Shown here: positions 1-10,835 of the stretch, piece after piece | Layout: each line of letters starts with the position of its first letter | Position numbering within the stretch: the stretch's first letter is position 1 | Source of the DNA: Pigoraptor chileana | Lineage: Eukaryota; Opisthokonta; Filasterea | Assembly (NCBI GenBank): GCA_943704495.1 | Contig: CALSCR010002702.1 | Location: 1 to 21,160, forward strand | Length of the DNA stretch: 21,160 nucleotides | Direction: 5' to 3' | Program-made: the position numbers and the translations under genes | The notes under the pieces: model-generated | Told to the model about the DNA's origin: nothing | The model's input: the letters and a program-made list of their open reading frames with translations, nothing else | Database searches by the model: none

Positions 1-48
<48 letters not shown>

Positions 49-60
49 ACACACACACAC
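1..60. repeat. (AC)n microsatellite
   Basis: Almost pure AC dinucleotide repeat with one AT interruption. It ends a few bases before the splice acceptor of the first readable exon of the ANGGNY-repeat gene, so it probably lies at the 3' end of an intron of that gene. Confidence 0.95.
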
Positions 61-71
61 GCAATCAATAG

Positions 72-3070
72 GTGCGCAAATGACGTTGCGGATGTCTTCC
101 CCAACACGATTGTATTCGACTCAGAAACATGGGACCACTCGGCGTACATTGCCATTGCATACAAGAAGCCCGGCGTCGACTGCGTGTCGGTTGAAGCGGA
201 CGAAAACGGCGGAAATTACCATCTCGTCAGTATGGACCTTCCATTTGAAGCGCGTGCGAAACCGGATTTTGTTATTGGAACAAGACCTGGTAAGTTGTTT
301 GTCGTTGCGTGAAAGCACACGACTGCATTTGCGTGCGCGTTGAGCAGACTTCACAATGCGAGGTTTATGGGATCAGCCAGGTGTATTGTTACTTCGTTGA
401 GTGTGTTTTTTTCTTCTAATTGCTTTTTACTTCTTACTGTGTTTTGATTGATAATGCGTTCGAATTGTGTGCCCCTTACCCTTCGAATTTTGCTCAAAAA
501 ATCGCCACTCTTTCACATTAACAGACCCGGTTGTCCACGAGGCCGTGGGAGGAGGGAAGTTTTCATTTGCTCTCGATGCGCCGCCGGATGTGCCTGTTTC
601 CGTTGCGGTCACGTGCTCCCAGAAGATACTTGCCTTTGAGCCGTGTCGACTGAATTTCACTCTGGACGATTGGTGGATACAGCGCGAGGTCAAAATGTCG
701 TTTGTGAAGCCTGGTGGGTGCTCTGTGCGTGCGAAATGAGTCCTTTTTGCTCTGTCCCCTTTTCTCACCTGTGGAGTCCATGTCATAGTGCTTAAGACGC
801 CGCCTGGTTAATCCTTCCTTCATCTCTCTTTGTTTTACAATTACTTCGCTATCTTGTTTCGCGGGAGTCAACTCGCACTTCCAACGATGATGTTCTCGTT
901 TGTATTCTATGCATTTGTTACGTATGTTTACACTCTTTAAACTCTTTGGGAAGAATCAGCACTCTGACTCCTTTTTCGACTCTTCATTGCACCTATGCAC
1001 ACGCGCATGCAGGCGCCGGGAAGATATGGCTCACAGCGGACGCCAACGGGGGCAATTACCACCGCTACTCCACCGAGTGTTTTGTGGTGACGACTGTTTC
1101 CAAGCCGGGCGTTGACATCAAGGGACTTCCCCCAGTGCTGCACGAAGCAGAGGGATGTGTTGAGCTGAAGGTCAAGCTCACGACATGCCCTACGGCGCCC
1201 GTGCAGGTGTGTGCAGGGAGTTGGAGAAGGAGGGGTGTGTGGGGTGGGCTGTTTGTTGGCTTATACAGTTGTGTGCAGGGAGACCGAGAAGGTGTGTGGG
1301 TGTGGGCTTTTTCTTTGCTTATACAGATCGGAATGACTCGGAATTATTCTACATGACTAACCCACAACTACCCCACAGTCGGCCGTTTTTTGCTCAGGGG
1401 TTAAACTTGCAGCTATGTCCCATATTCACGCACTTCTGATTTTAATACATCCTCACGCACACAAATTACAGGTTCGAATGTCGACACAGACGCCAGTCGT
1501 CACTCTTCATGCATACCCGCACGTGCTGTCGTTCAACAAGGACGACTGGAACAGGCCGAAAACGGTGACCATGCAGTACGTGAAGGCGGGTCAGACAACA
1601 CTGACACTGCGGGCCGATGCCAACGGCGGCAATTACAATGGCCTCGTCATTGTGACGCCACCTCTGAAGACGGAGAAGCAGCCGGGGTTTGTTGTGGACG
1701 GACTGCCGCCGGTCATATACCAGGAAGTGGTGCAGGTGTGTTGGTGTGCTTGCGTGAGAATGCGGATGTGCGTGGAAGTGATATCCATGTGAGAAGCTAC
1801 TTACTGCATGGATGTAAAGTGGATTGAGTGGGGAATGCATGCGGCGCGTGCGTGTTTTTGTTTCCGTTTATAATGATGCCAACTCTTTAATCAGTCTAAC
1901 GCCCACTGATTTGTGTGGTCTCCGTGCACGCCCATTACGTTCAACAGTCTTTTATCATACCCAATCACACAAACACACTCCTTCATCCCACATGATATTG
2001 ATCTTTGCTTTTATCTTATCTCCCCCCGCCCCCCAAATACTCAAACACGCTCACATCTATAGATCGACTGCAAAATACGAATGGACACTGCGCCAACCGC
2101 ATTCACTTCAGTCACTCCGACCAGTATGCAGCGAACTGTCAGCTTTTCACCGCCACACATAACATTCTCTCCGTTTGATTGGAACGAAACAAAAGTTGTC
2201 ACAATAACGTTTATTCGTTCGGGAAGCGACGAGATCATTCTCGCATGCGATGCCAACGGCGGAAACTACAATTGCGTGCGCAGTCGCATTGCCCCACTCT
2301 CAACAGTGCGGCGTATGAAGTCACTGCCCATCGCACACTCATCCGACCCGGTCGACTCGTTCTTTTTGACGCGCAACCGACGCGAGCGTGCAAAGGGAAG
2401 GGCCGTGAATGTGCACGCCCCTGTTACGGGATGGGACGGTCGACACCTCCCCGTCGATGCGTCTTCATCTTCACGCGCAGCAGGAAACAGACCACCGTCA
2501 CCACGTCGATCTCCGTCGCCGACATACCGAAGTCCAACGCAAAGTCCCCCCGTCAGTCCCCGCGGTGCACGTACCTCGCCCCTCTATGCAGCACCGGCGT
2601 CGGTTGTGCCGCCACAGAGAGCCGGGACCGGGTTTTCAACGAGGTTACCTGCGATGGTATCGCCGACCCGACAGCAGAGTCCGGACAGATCCGAGCGGAT
2701 TCGCGATCCAAACGTATTCGGGGGTCCGTTTCAGCTCGATCCGAACATGCCGCCGCCGCCGGCCGTCTTCTACTACGTGCAACATGGGGGAGGACGCATG
2801 CACACGGCCGTCGAGCAAGGAGGCAACAACTACGGATACGTGAGCCAAAAAGCGCAAGTGGTTCCGCAAGCACCATCCACGTCGACGCGGAGAGCAAAGG
2901 AGAGGGACAGAGACCTCCATCTTCCACTGATGGCAACGACGCCATCGCACGTGGCACACGGTGGATCTCGCAGGCCCGCATACCAACCGCCGCCCTCAAG
3001 CGAGCACTCGGTAGTTACGGCGTGGGGCAATCCAGTGTCCCCGCCAATGCACATGGCCCGAATGGGATGA
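72..3070 (+). CDS. ANGGNY-repeat protein, C-terminal part (5' end outside window)
   Basis: Five exons join in one frame: 72-289, 525-713, 1013-1206, 1472-1735 and 2063-3070 (stop TGA), giving 623 readable residues. Every junction is GT-AG and keeps phase. The protein holds at least four tandem units of about 105 residues. Each has a hydrophobic beta-type stretch, then a D-D-W-N/D-W-N motif followed by P/E-K-x-V-T, then (A/E)-D-(A/E)-N-G-G-N-Y; linkers often carry G-L-P-P-V. The layout recalls Calx-beta or bacterial cell-surface beta-sandwich repeats (the L-x-F...D-W-N...V-T pattern), but I cannot name the family. After the last unit come about 240 residues rich in Pro, Ser and Arg, with S-P-S-P and P-P-P runs, probably disordered. 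I see no transmembrane segment in the visible part. A surface or adhesion role is only a guess. Intron ends are TG/CA rich. Confidence 0.75.
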
Positions 3071-3617
3071 TCACGTGCTGCTCGGGAAGAGGGCATGGGG
3101 TCACGTGTGTGCGGTGGGATTATTAATCATGCCGCTGTGAGTGTGTGTAAATATAATCAGACAAACACATAACACGAGAGAGAGAATTAGTATGAAAACA
3201 ATAAGATAGAAGTGCTGCGAAGAAACTGCTATTTGTCCCATTGATATAACCCAACAGAGCAGAGTCCAGGAAAAAAACAGCACGTGACATCCGCGTGAAA
3301 AATAAGAAGGAACAGCGCACGCACATAGCAAGCACATTCACCCTCCGCCACATCCCGTGCACACCGCCCGAGATCCACAACAACAGCAACAACAATGGGA
3401 CATGTCACTCGGCCGACACGTCACCGGGACGCACAAAGCTAGTGATGACAAAACAATAATGTGCGGTTGTTTGTGTTAGTCAAACCGTTTGTGTGACACT
3501 AAAGAGAACGCACGACGTAACACAAGACACACTACAGTAACACACACGACATTCAACAATTCCATTGATTCTAACTGCACCCGATGAGAGCGGGCGAGAG
3601 CGACGTCTCCCCATTGA
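3071..3617. other. intergenic, no gene seen
   Basis: AT-richer, CA-rich sequence between the convergent ends of the ANGGNY-repeat gene and the minus-strand hypothetical gene. It presumably contains both 3' UTRs. I see no convincing reading frame, no tRNA and no clear AATAAA signal. Confidence 0.5.
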
Positions 3618-4325
3618 TCACTCACAACACATTGACATGCACAAGGAACAAGGATACGCATCACAGAGCACACACCACATAATCTCACATAATTTGAAAT
3701 TCCACAACACCCACATTTTTGGCGCCAACGCAACGAGTGGTAGCACGACGGGCATCGGTGGCGGTTCAAATGTTGCGCCGAAACCGCTAGGACCAAACGG
3801 ATCAAATGTCGCACAGTACAGAGGCAGTTGAGTGAGGGCCTCGAGGATCCCCTGTCGCGGGTCGTCCGTGATTGACGGAGGCCGCGAACGCTGCTTGTTG
3901 CGCGGCTGTGCATCGCGGGCATGTGCGGTGGCAGAGAAGCCCTTAGGAATGCCACGTGGCGCGTCTGGCATATTTGGAACGCTGGATGATGTGTGGATTG
4001 GCATCAAATGCGGTGAGTTTTCGTGTCCATCAAGAATAAAGGAAATATACGAGTTATTAACAGAGGGGGAAAATGGGCATCGGCATCAGCATCAAGTCCC
4101 TTGTAGCTATTCAGAGAGCATGAGAATAGTGTGCACAAACCAGCGTTTCATAAGCACACACCTCTTGACAGGCGCCGGCGGTGCTGCGGACCATCCGTCG
4201 AGAGCAAAGAGGGTGGACATGGATGCACCGGCATCGATTGCACTCTGAAGTTCTCCCCAAGACGAGCCCATGGGATCCTGCTCTTGCTGCCCCTGCTGCG
4301 GCTCGATGGTCGACAGCGACGGCAT
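3618..4325 (-). CDS. hypothetical protein, two exons
   Basis: Exon 1 (4162-4325) and exon 2 (3618-3981) join in frame across a 180-nt GT-AG intron (donor AAGAG|GTGTGT, acceptor CATCCAG), giving about 175 residues ending in TGA. I chose the ATG at 4323-4325 because its context (GAGAGAATGCC) is good; the frame also stays open upstream, so an extra 5' exon is possible. The N-terminal half is rich in Gln, Ser, Ala and Pro (Q-Q-G-Q-Q-E-Q). The middle is basic (R-N-K-Q-R-S-R-P-P-S) and the C-terminal half is rich in Pro, Phe and Gly (D-P-F-G-P-S-G-F-G). I recognise no family. The Cys/Trp-rich last 30 residues look unlike the rest and may instead be intron or 3' UTR. It is head-to-head with mcm7 and could share its promoter region. 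Confidence 0.4.
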
Positions 4326-4532
4326 TCTCTCTGTTGGATTAGCCACTTTGCAAATTCAACACAAATGAAAAGCCGATCACAGATGCACCAAGAAAAGCTC
4401 AAATTTGAATAGAATATGGAAAAATAGAATGGATTTTGAAGTTCAGGAAGTTCGGAAGGAATAGTGAGACGGATTGTAAGATTGGTTTTGGTGCATCTCA
4501 TGTCAGTACAAACACATAGGCATTTTCCCCCA

Positions 4533-4538
4533 ACGCGT
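4533..4538. promoter_or_regulatory. ACGCGT box (MCB / MluI cell-cycle box)
   Basis: The palindrome ACGCGT lies 374 bp upstream of the mcm7 start codon. In fungi this hexamer binds MBF and drives G1/S transcription of replication genes. A chance 6-mer is possible; its value comes from the E2F site 40 bp away. Confidence 0.4.
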
Positions 4539-4577
4539 GTGGGAGCACTTTAAGAGTTTGCGAGATCTCGTTTATAA

Positions 4578-4589
4578 TTTGGCGGGAAA
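4578..4589 (+). promoter_or_regulatory. E2F/DP binding site
   Basis: The sequence TTTGGCGGGAAA matches the full 12-bp E2F consensus (TTTSSCGSGAAA-type) at every position. It sits 322 bp upstream of the mcm7 start codon. MCM genes are standard E2F targets in animals and plants, so the site fits G1/S control of mcm7; it could also serve the divergent hypothetical gene. Binding itself is inferred. Confidence 0.65.
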
Positions 4590-4709
4590 CGCTGATTTTT
4601 CAGCCGACCTGTCAAATTCGAGCTGATGAGTTTGATACAAAGTTCATAGTCAAATAAAGAGAAATTAATCGGCATTTGCACCGGCACATGTCAACATTGT
4701 CAAGATTCT

Positions 4710-4739
4710 GTGTGTGTGTGTGTGTGTGTTGTGTGTGTG
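4710..4739. repeat. (TG)n microsatellite upstream of mcm7
   Basis: Short TG dinucleotide tract with one interruption, about 170 bp upstream of the mcm7 start codon. Confidence 0.9.
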
Positions 4740-4911
4740 GGTGCGACTTTGTGTCTCAAATCTTCAGTTGATGCCCTTAGTAGTGCCACCCGAGCACGTC
4801 CAAGATACGACTGTTCTTGCGTTTGAAATAGCAGCTGGCGTGGCACGTGATAATTTTGTTCGTTTGTTCATTTATTTCTGCATTGTTGTGAATCACATCA
4901 CAAAAGCCACA

Positions 4912-7900
4912 ATGCCGGACTACGAAGGGGACAAGGGTATGTTTTGCGGTGATGCTGCCAATCTGTGCTCCTCTCCGAAGAAAACTTCACCGCACGGTGT
5001 CAATCTGCAGATATATTTCGTTGTTTCTGTTTGATTCAATTGAAATGCAACGTTTTGCATCTTCTAGGGGCACTTGTCGCTCGTTTGATCAATTTCAATG
5101 CACGATTACAAAGAAGTATGCCTTTGATTGACCAAGTGGTATTGCATGCTCTACTTCTTGCGTTGACATTGCAGCAACGCTTGTGCGTTTCCTGAAGGAA
5201 TTCGCTGCGCGCGACGACGGCCATCTCAAATATAAATACCTTGCTCAACTGGTGCGATATTGCTGTTATGCGTTTCTCATTCATTCTATATCTCAACTCT
5301 GCAAGTAGATGGCCCACGCATTGCTGGTTATCCCTGCGAGCATCACGGAACTACTTACATGTTTGCGCATTGTGACCGCATTGTGAAATCATTTAGTGCT
5401 TGTTTCGCGACGCTTCACGATGTTGTATTTGATGCGCTTTCACTCATTGAAAAGCACAGCACACCCATTCGTTCGTCAGTGTGTCATGTGTCCATATGCT
5501 CATTCTGCATCCACATATCGTTCTTTCAAACTCACTTATATGATGCGACTATATATTTTATTTTGCGTGTGCATTTTATTGTGTGGGTTTAATTTGCAAA
5601 TCACAAACACAGACAAAGATTGCAAACCGGCAGCAATCCATCATCACAATCAACCTCGACGACCTGTATGACGTGAGTATTGCTGCACGGTGAAGTCGGG
5701 CTTCGTATTACGTGCAGTACAAACACATCACAACCACAGATCACAAAGATCTACTGATCAACATTTTCCCACATTGTAACACACAATGCATACGTGCATT
5801 CCACTGAATACGTTGTACGATTTTTTTTCTCACCGTTGTTGTGATGCTCTTTTGCGGTGGATGCTCTTGAAAAAATCGCACAGTTTGAGGAGGAGGCGCT
5901 TGTGGAGAGTATTGAAAACAATACACGACGATACACATCCCTGCTGGAGGATGCAATTGACGAGGCCATGCCACAGACAGAGCTTGCCGTAAGTGTCGGC
6001 AAACTCTCTCTTTCCATTCTTTCTTTGTGTGTGTGTTGTATATATATATATATCTTCGCCATGTTTGCACACCTTTGTTTTTGTGCAGTGGCGAAGGATT
6101 TCCTTAACACATAGGTGCTATCGGCCAGCATCTCCAAATCAAAGACACACTATCACTCATGCTCACGCGCAATCAATCCCCGTACCATGCCACACACAGT
6201 TTGATGCGGACGGCGCCGGTGTCATGGAGATCTTTCTCCACCACCGACAGACACTCCAGGCCAACAACGCCCAGAACCCCGGACGACGCAGCTATCCCCC
6301 CGCACTGCTGCGACGATAGTAAGTGTTAGAAAACAACAAAAACTAAGATAAATAGAGCGTATGCAGCATGTGCTCCCCTTTGCATTGACAGTCGCACTGT
6401 CTCCACAGCACAACAAGCACACACAACACCCGAAGGACACACAAACACACAAACACACACACACACACACACACACTACATGCCCTAGTTTGCAACGTAA
6501 ATTATAGCAGCAGGTGGCACATGAGCAGCGCGCTCATCCATCATCTCTTGCTCTGTCCCGTTGCAGTGAGGTGTACATCACGCCGCGCAACAAGGCCAAG
6601 GCAGTTGCCATCCGCGAGGTCAAGGCGTCGTGCATAGGCAAGCTCATCTGTATCCGGGGCATCGTCACTCGCGTCACGGAGGTCAAGCCCATGGTTACGG
6701 TTGCCACGTACACGTGCGACAGGTGCAGCGTGGAGCTCTACCAGGAGGTGAGACGGTCTTTTCAGTGTGTGTGTGTATGTTTGCATAGGTGTAAGAGTGT
6801 GTGTGTGTGTGGATATGTTTAAATGAGAGTGTGTATGCATAGGTGTGTGGGGACGGACAGTGGGCAAGGACTCTGTCACTCTCAATCATATTGTTTTTCT
6901 CAATCGCATCGCTTGGATTAGCGCGGATGCCCCAACAGTGAGTGGCTGATCTACCCACATCTCCTTTCATTCGTGTTCTATGTCGTTTTGAATACTGAAC
7001 GTCTCTTGCACTACACCATCCCCATCTCTCTCCCTCTTTTCTCTCCCTCTTTTGTCATAGGTCAATGGACCGCACTTTATGCCTCTGGTGCAGTGCCAGA
7101 GCGAAACGTGCATGCGCAACAACTCGCCCGGTCAGCTGTTTATGCAGACGCGCGGCTCCAAATTCACGCGTTTCCAGGAACTCAAGATTCAGGAGATCTC
7201 TGACCAGGTGCGTGCGTTGGATATGTCGCTATCCTGCTTGCCCAGCACTTTTAGTTGCGTGGGATGAGCATTTTGGTTGGCTTGTGTTGGATCTTACTGT
7301 TTTCCTGCTATTCCATCCTTGCGTGCATAAGCAATATCATTTTATAAAACTAACGACAGCCCCAACAAAACAATCACCCCACACACACGCACACACGCAC
7401 ACACACGCACACGCACACACAACTGCACACACAGGTTCCTGTCGGCCACATCCCGCGCACAATGACAGTTCATCTTCGCGGTGAGCTCACACGCACAGCC
7501 ACTGCAGGCGACGTAGTGACCATTACCGGCGTCTTCCTTCCCACTCCCTACGCCGGATTCAGGGCGATTCGCGCGGGTCTGCTCTCTGACACATACCTCG
7601 AGGCACACGACATCAAGAAGAGCAAGCGCACTGCCGAGGACGGCGTGGACGCACTTGCCGGTGTTGACGAAGCAACAAAGGAGCGGATTGATCGCATGTC
7701 TGGCGATGCATCGCTGTACGATCGAATGGCAACGTCGATTGCACCGGAGATCTACGGCCATCTCGATGTGAAGAAGGCGCTGCTGCTTCTGCTCGTCGGC
7801 GGTGTCAGCCGAAACATGAGCGACGGAATGAAGATTAGGGGCGATCTGAACGTGTGTCTTATGGGAGATCCCGGAGTTGCCAAATCGCAACTGCTGAAAT

Positions 7901-9245
7901 ACATTTCAACGGTGGCGCCGCGCGGCGTGTACACGACGGGCAAAGGGTCATCCGGGGTGGGTCTCACTGCGGCGGTCACGCGGGATCCATTTACCGGCGA
8001 GATGGTTCTTGAGGGCGGCGCACTTGTGCTTGCGGACAAGGGCGTGTGCTGCATTGACGAGTTTGACAAGATGGAGGAGGGCGATCGCACTGCAATCTAC
8101 GAGGTGATGGAGCAGCAGACCATTTCGATTGCAAAGGCAGGCATCACAACAACACTCAATGCACGCACGTCCATTCTGGCGGCGGCGAATCCCGCGTGGG
8201 GACGCTACAATCCAACGAAAAGCGCCGCAGCAAACATCAACCTCCCCGCAGCGCTTCTGTCCCGTTTTGACCTTCTCTTTTTGATCCTGGATCGCCCTGA
8301 CCCCGAGAAGGATCTGAAGCTGGCTGAGCACATCACCTTCCTGCACAAGGAGGGCGTGCACCCGAAGCTGAATTTTGAGCCCCTCGATGCTGCGTTCATG
8401 AGGTGCGCTGTTTGCATGCTGTTGTTGCTGCTCTTGTGTGGCTGTTTGTTGTGTTGTATTCTGTTGCACGTGCGTATGAGTGTGACTATGGTGTAGTGTT
8501 TGTGTGTTGTCTTTTTTTCACATGCTTGCACATTCTGAATTTAAATTCCTGTACGTTGGCAGCTCACTAACGAAAGAAAAACACCACGTGGCTATCTCTT
8601 TTCAAACCCGCAACATACACACACACGCACACACACAAAACAAACACACACATCCACAAATCATGCAAACAAACAACCACAAACATGGGACACATGACAG
8701 GCACTACATTGCAAAGGCACGAACTTTTGAGCCCCGCATCCCCGCCAACCTCAACGATTACATTGTCAGTCTCTATCTCGAGATGCGCAACAGCATGCGC
8801 GACGCGTCAAAGGAGTCGTACAAGCAGGAGGGCCTCTTGTATGCATCTGCACGCTCCCTGCTGGCCGTTCTCCGTCTATCCACCGCGCTCGTGAGTATCT
8901 TTATCTCGTGTGTGTGTGTGTGTGCGTTTGGAATTACTTTTGTCTCTCCGAATGTGCATATACACTCGAAGCAGGTGTATTGATGGAGGCTAGCAAACTC
9001 GACACCTGCTGTTTTGTTGTTGTTGTTGTTTTTTGTTGCGGGGCTGTGTGAATGTTTGTTTTTCTCACTCTGGAAACAATCTTCAATTATTGTTGTTTGT
9101 AGGCGCGACTCCGATTCAGCGAAGATGTGAACGCAGATGACATTGAGGAGGCGATGCGTCTGCTGACGTATTCCCGCGTGTCCCTGAAGGACGAGGAAGA
9201 CAAGGAGCGACAGGCGTGGGTATCCCTCGTGTGCCTTTTGTTTGG

Positions 9246-9283
<38 letters not shown>

Positions 9284-9665
9284 GTGTGTCTGTGTGCATG
9301 GCCGGTCGGTGGGTTCTCTTTGATGACATCCTGCATCGTGGGGATAACGGCCTACATACCAGCCTATTATCCTTGCGCAAGATCGACCGTCCTAATACGC
9401 TCCTCCTGTATACTCACACACGCTGCAATTCATTTCCCTCACTCTCATTTATTGTGCCGATTGCAGTAAGGACGATGTGGGTGCGCGTGTGCTTGAGATT
9501 ATCAAGAGCCTTGTGGGTGCAGACAAGACAGTCGCAGTCAACCGCGTGCAGGACAAGGCACGCCAGCGCGGCATCACGGCCGAACAACTGCAGGCCGTGT
9601 TTGACGAGTACACCGAGACGGATGTGCTCATGTTTGTGGGATCCCGTCTCAAACTGTGCGCGTGA
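4912..9665 (+). CDS. mcm7: DNA replication licensing factor MCM7
   Basis: Complete gene of 11 exons: 4912-4936, 5175-5251, 5613-5672, 5884-5988, 6200-6318, 6567-6747, 7061-7207, 7435-8402, 8701-8890, 9103-9215 and 9467-9665. Together they give 727 residues (human MCM7 is 719). MCM7 is one of six subunits of the MCM2-7 replicative helicase and acts in the nucleus at origins and forks. The N-terminal A domain carries E-N-N-T-R-R-Y. The zinc finger is C179-x2-C182-x18-C201-x4-C206. The AAA+ core has Walker A G-D-P-G-V-A-K-S (382-389), Walker B C-I-D-E-F-D (444-449) and the arginine-finger motif S-R-F-D (514-517). E-A-H after the OB fold and [12 protein letters not shown] match MCM7 rather than its paralogues. 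The start ATG (ACAATGCC) is followed by D-Y-E as in other MCM7s. The winged-helix end closes with L-K-L-C-A. Every junction is in phase; the exon 10 donor is C|GTGGGT because the next GT would give a stop. No lesion is seen. The E2F/MCB promoter suggests G1/S expression. Confidence 0.97.
6453..6477. repeat. (AC)n microsatellite in mcm7 intron 5
   Basis: CA-type tract 90 bp upstream of the exon 6 acceptor of mcm7. Confidence 0.9.
7379..7432. repeat. (AC/GC)n tract running into the mcm7 exon 8 acceptor
   Basis: CA-rich repeat with CG interruptions that runs directly into the 3' splice site of intron 7 (CACACAG|GTTCCT). It replaces the usual polypyrimidine tract. Confidence 0.85.
9248..9290. 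repeat. (TG)n microsatellite in mcm7 intron 10
   Basis: Nearly pure TG tract beginning about 32 bp downstream of the exon 10 donor of mcm7. Similar shorter TG tracts follow the donors of introns 6 and 9. Confidence 0.9.
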
Positions 9666-10013
9666 GGCGTCTATTCTGTATGTGTGTGTTTGTGTGCGCG
9701 TGTGTGTCTCTCTCTCTTGTTGCGTGTGTGCAGTTGTGCCTTTGCCTAGTCCATCCCCCTATCTTTTTGCGTGCATGCGTGGCGTTGCGTGGTTTTTTCA
9801 CACCTGTATGGGTATGACAATAACACTCGGGATTTTCCTGTTTTCGCAACCATCGCACAAGCATTTTTCAGATTGGCGTCACACATTTCGTGAACTTCGA
9901 ATACTAGCAAAAGTTTGTATTGTGAGTGTTTTCATACAAAGCCAAAAGAAAAGGTGCGACAGCCGCTTTCATATATATGTTCTTTCCTCATGCAGCTCCG
10001 CCACCCGGGCTGG
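9666..10013. other. mcm7 downstream region, no gene seen
   Basis: TG-rich sequence directly after the mcm7 stop, probably its 3' UTR, then AT-rich sequence. I see no canonical AATAAA, and the open frames here have no protein-like character. Confidence 0.5.
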
Positions 10014-10835
10014 TCATGGTTGCCATTGTGCCATTCCAGTGCTGCGACGCTTTTGCAGACTGAATTTAATCAGTGGGGCCAGGCATCCTTCAGAGTGGTA
10101 AGTAGGGTGCCGTAGCAGTGCGCAATCCCCTCGCAATGCCAATGCCGCAGCAGCGTCGTCTTCAACACCACGCACTTCTCGTCTTCTAAGTGCATGCGGC
10201 GGTACATCCGGCCCACTCTCCTCCACATACACGTACCCACCCTTCATCTTCGCTCAGCCGCTCATTGTCAGCAGTGCCCTCTGTGGTAACGCGCTTTGCG
10301 CAACCGCCGTGATGTTGGCTCTGGTACTCGACAGTTTGAAACGGAAAACTTGCATTCCGAAACAGACAGGCCACCGCCGTCCCCCACATCCACCAGCACG
10401 CCGTCACAGTCCACAAACGCCACCCCTGCGATTTCAAAAGTGCCGCCACGATGCACCGCGAACCGAGGAAGAATCGAGATGCGGAGATGTGCGTAGCCAG
10501 CACCCACATTTATGCACGTGACGGTGGATGGAGAAAATGACACCGGGTGCGATGGTGAAGGAGAGCATTTGCGAGGCATCTCCGTGGAACTCAAAGCCCA
10601 GACATGTGTGCTGTCCGCATCCAACACCACCGCAACCACTTCGTCGCCCTGCAGCATGGAGTCTTCCGCCACCCTCAACGCAACTTTGAATGAGAGTGCC
10701 GGTCGCAGAGATGCTGGCAAGTGGTTGCAAGCCACTTTGTTGGACGGCGTGTGCCAATTGCGGAATACAGTGTGTGCTGCTGCAAAATGTGTACGGGCGA
10801 GTCGATCCAGCCGACATCAGTGCCGTGCCGCACTT
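10014..10835 (-). pseudogene. possible decayed gene with beta-helix-like repeats
   Basis: A minus-strand open frame (10268 to about 10835) reads G-G-T-F-E-I-A-G-V-A-F-V-D-C-D, then G-G-G-L-S-V-S-E-C-K-F-S-V-S-N-C. That G-G...I...F...C spacing is typical of right-handed parallel beta-helix (pectin-lyase-like) repeats. A second piece at 10014-10247 begins G-G-Y-V-Y-V-E-E, again helix-like, and could be joined by an intron of about 85 nt (donor CGA|GTACCA, acceptor GATGAAG). Soon after, the sensible frame changes (toward C-V-V-L-K-T-T-L-L) and no clean continuation exists. The usable frame upstream starts at a stop, with no ATG in good context. I therefore call it a fragment or decayed gene. It may instead be a low-quality gene model with unseen exons. 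Confidence 0.3.

Larger units (their letters stand above)
4326..4911. promoter_or_regulatory. divergent intergenic region upstream of mcm7
   Basis: About 590 bp between the minus-strand hypothetical gene and mcm7. It holds an MluI cell-cycle box, a 10-bp palindrome at 4561-4570, an AT-rich TTATAA stretch, a full E2F consensus and a (TG)n tract at 4710-4739. The 5' UTR of mcm7 must lie in its right half, but no transcription start can be fixed. Confidence 0.55.

Noticed and set aside
2179-3126. 315-codon plus-strand frame overlapping the last ANGGNY exon
   Set aside because: It is an off-frame reading. The ANGGNY repeat and in-phase splicing choose the other frame ending at 3070.
6541-6970. 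overlapping minus-strand frames rich in His/Thr opposite mcm7 exon 6 and intron 6
   Set aside because: They are translations of TG/CA repeats and the antisense of a well-supported exon.
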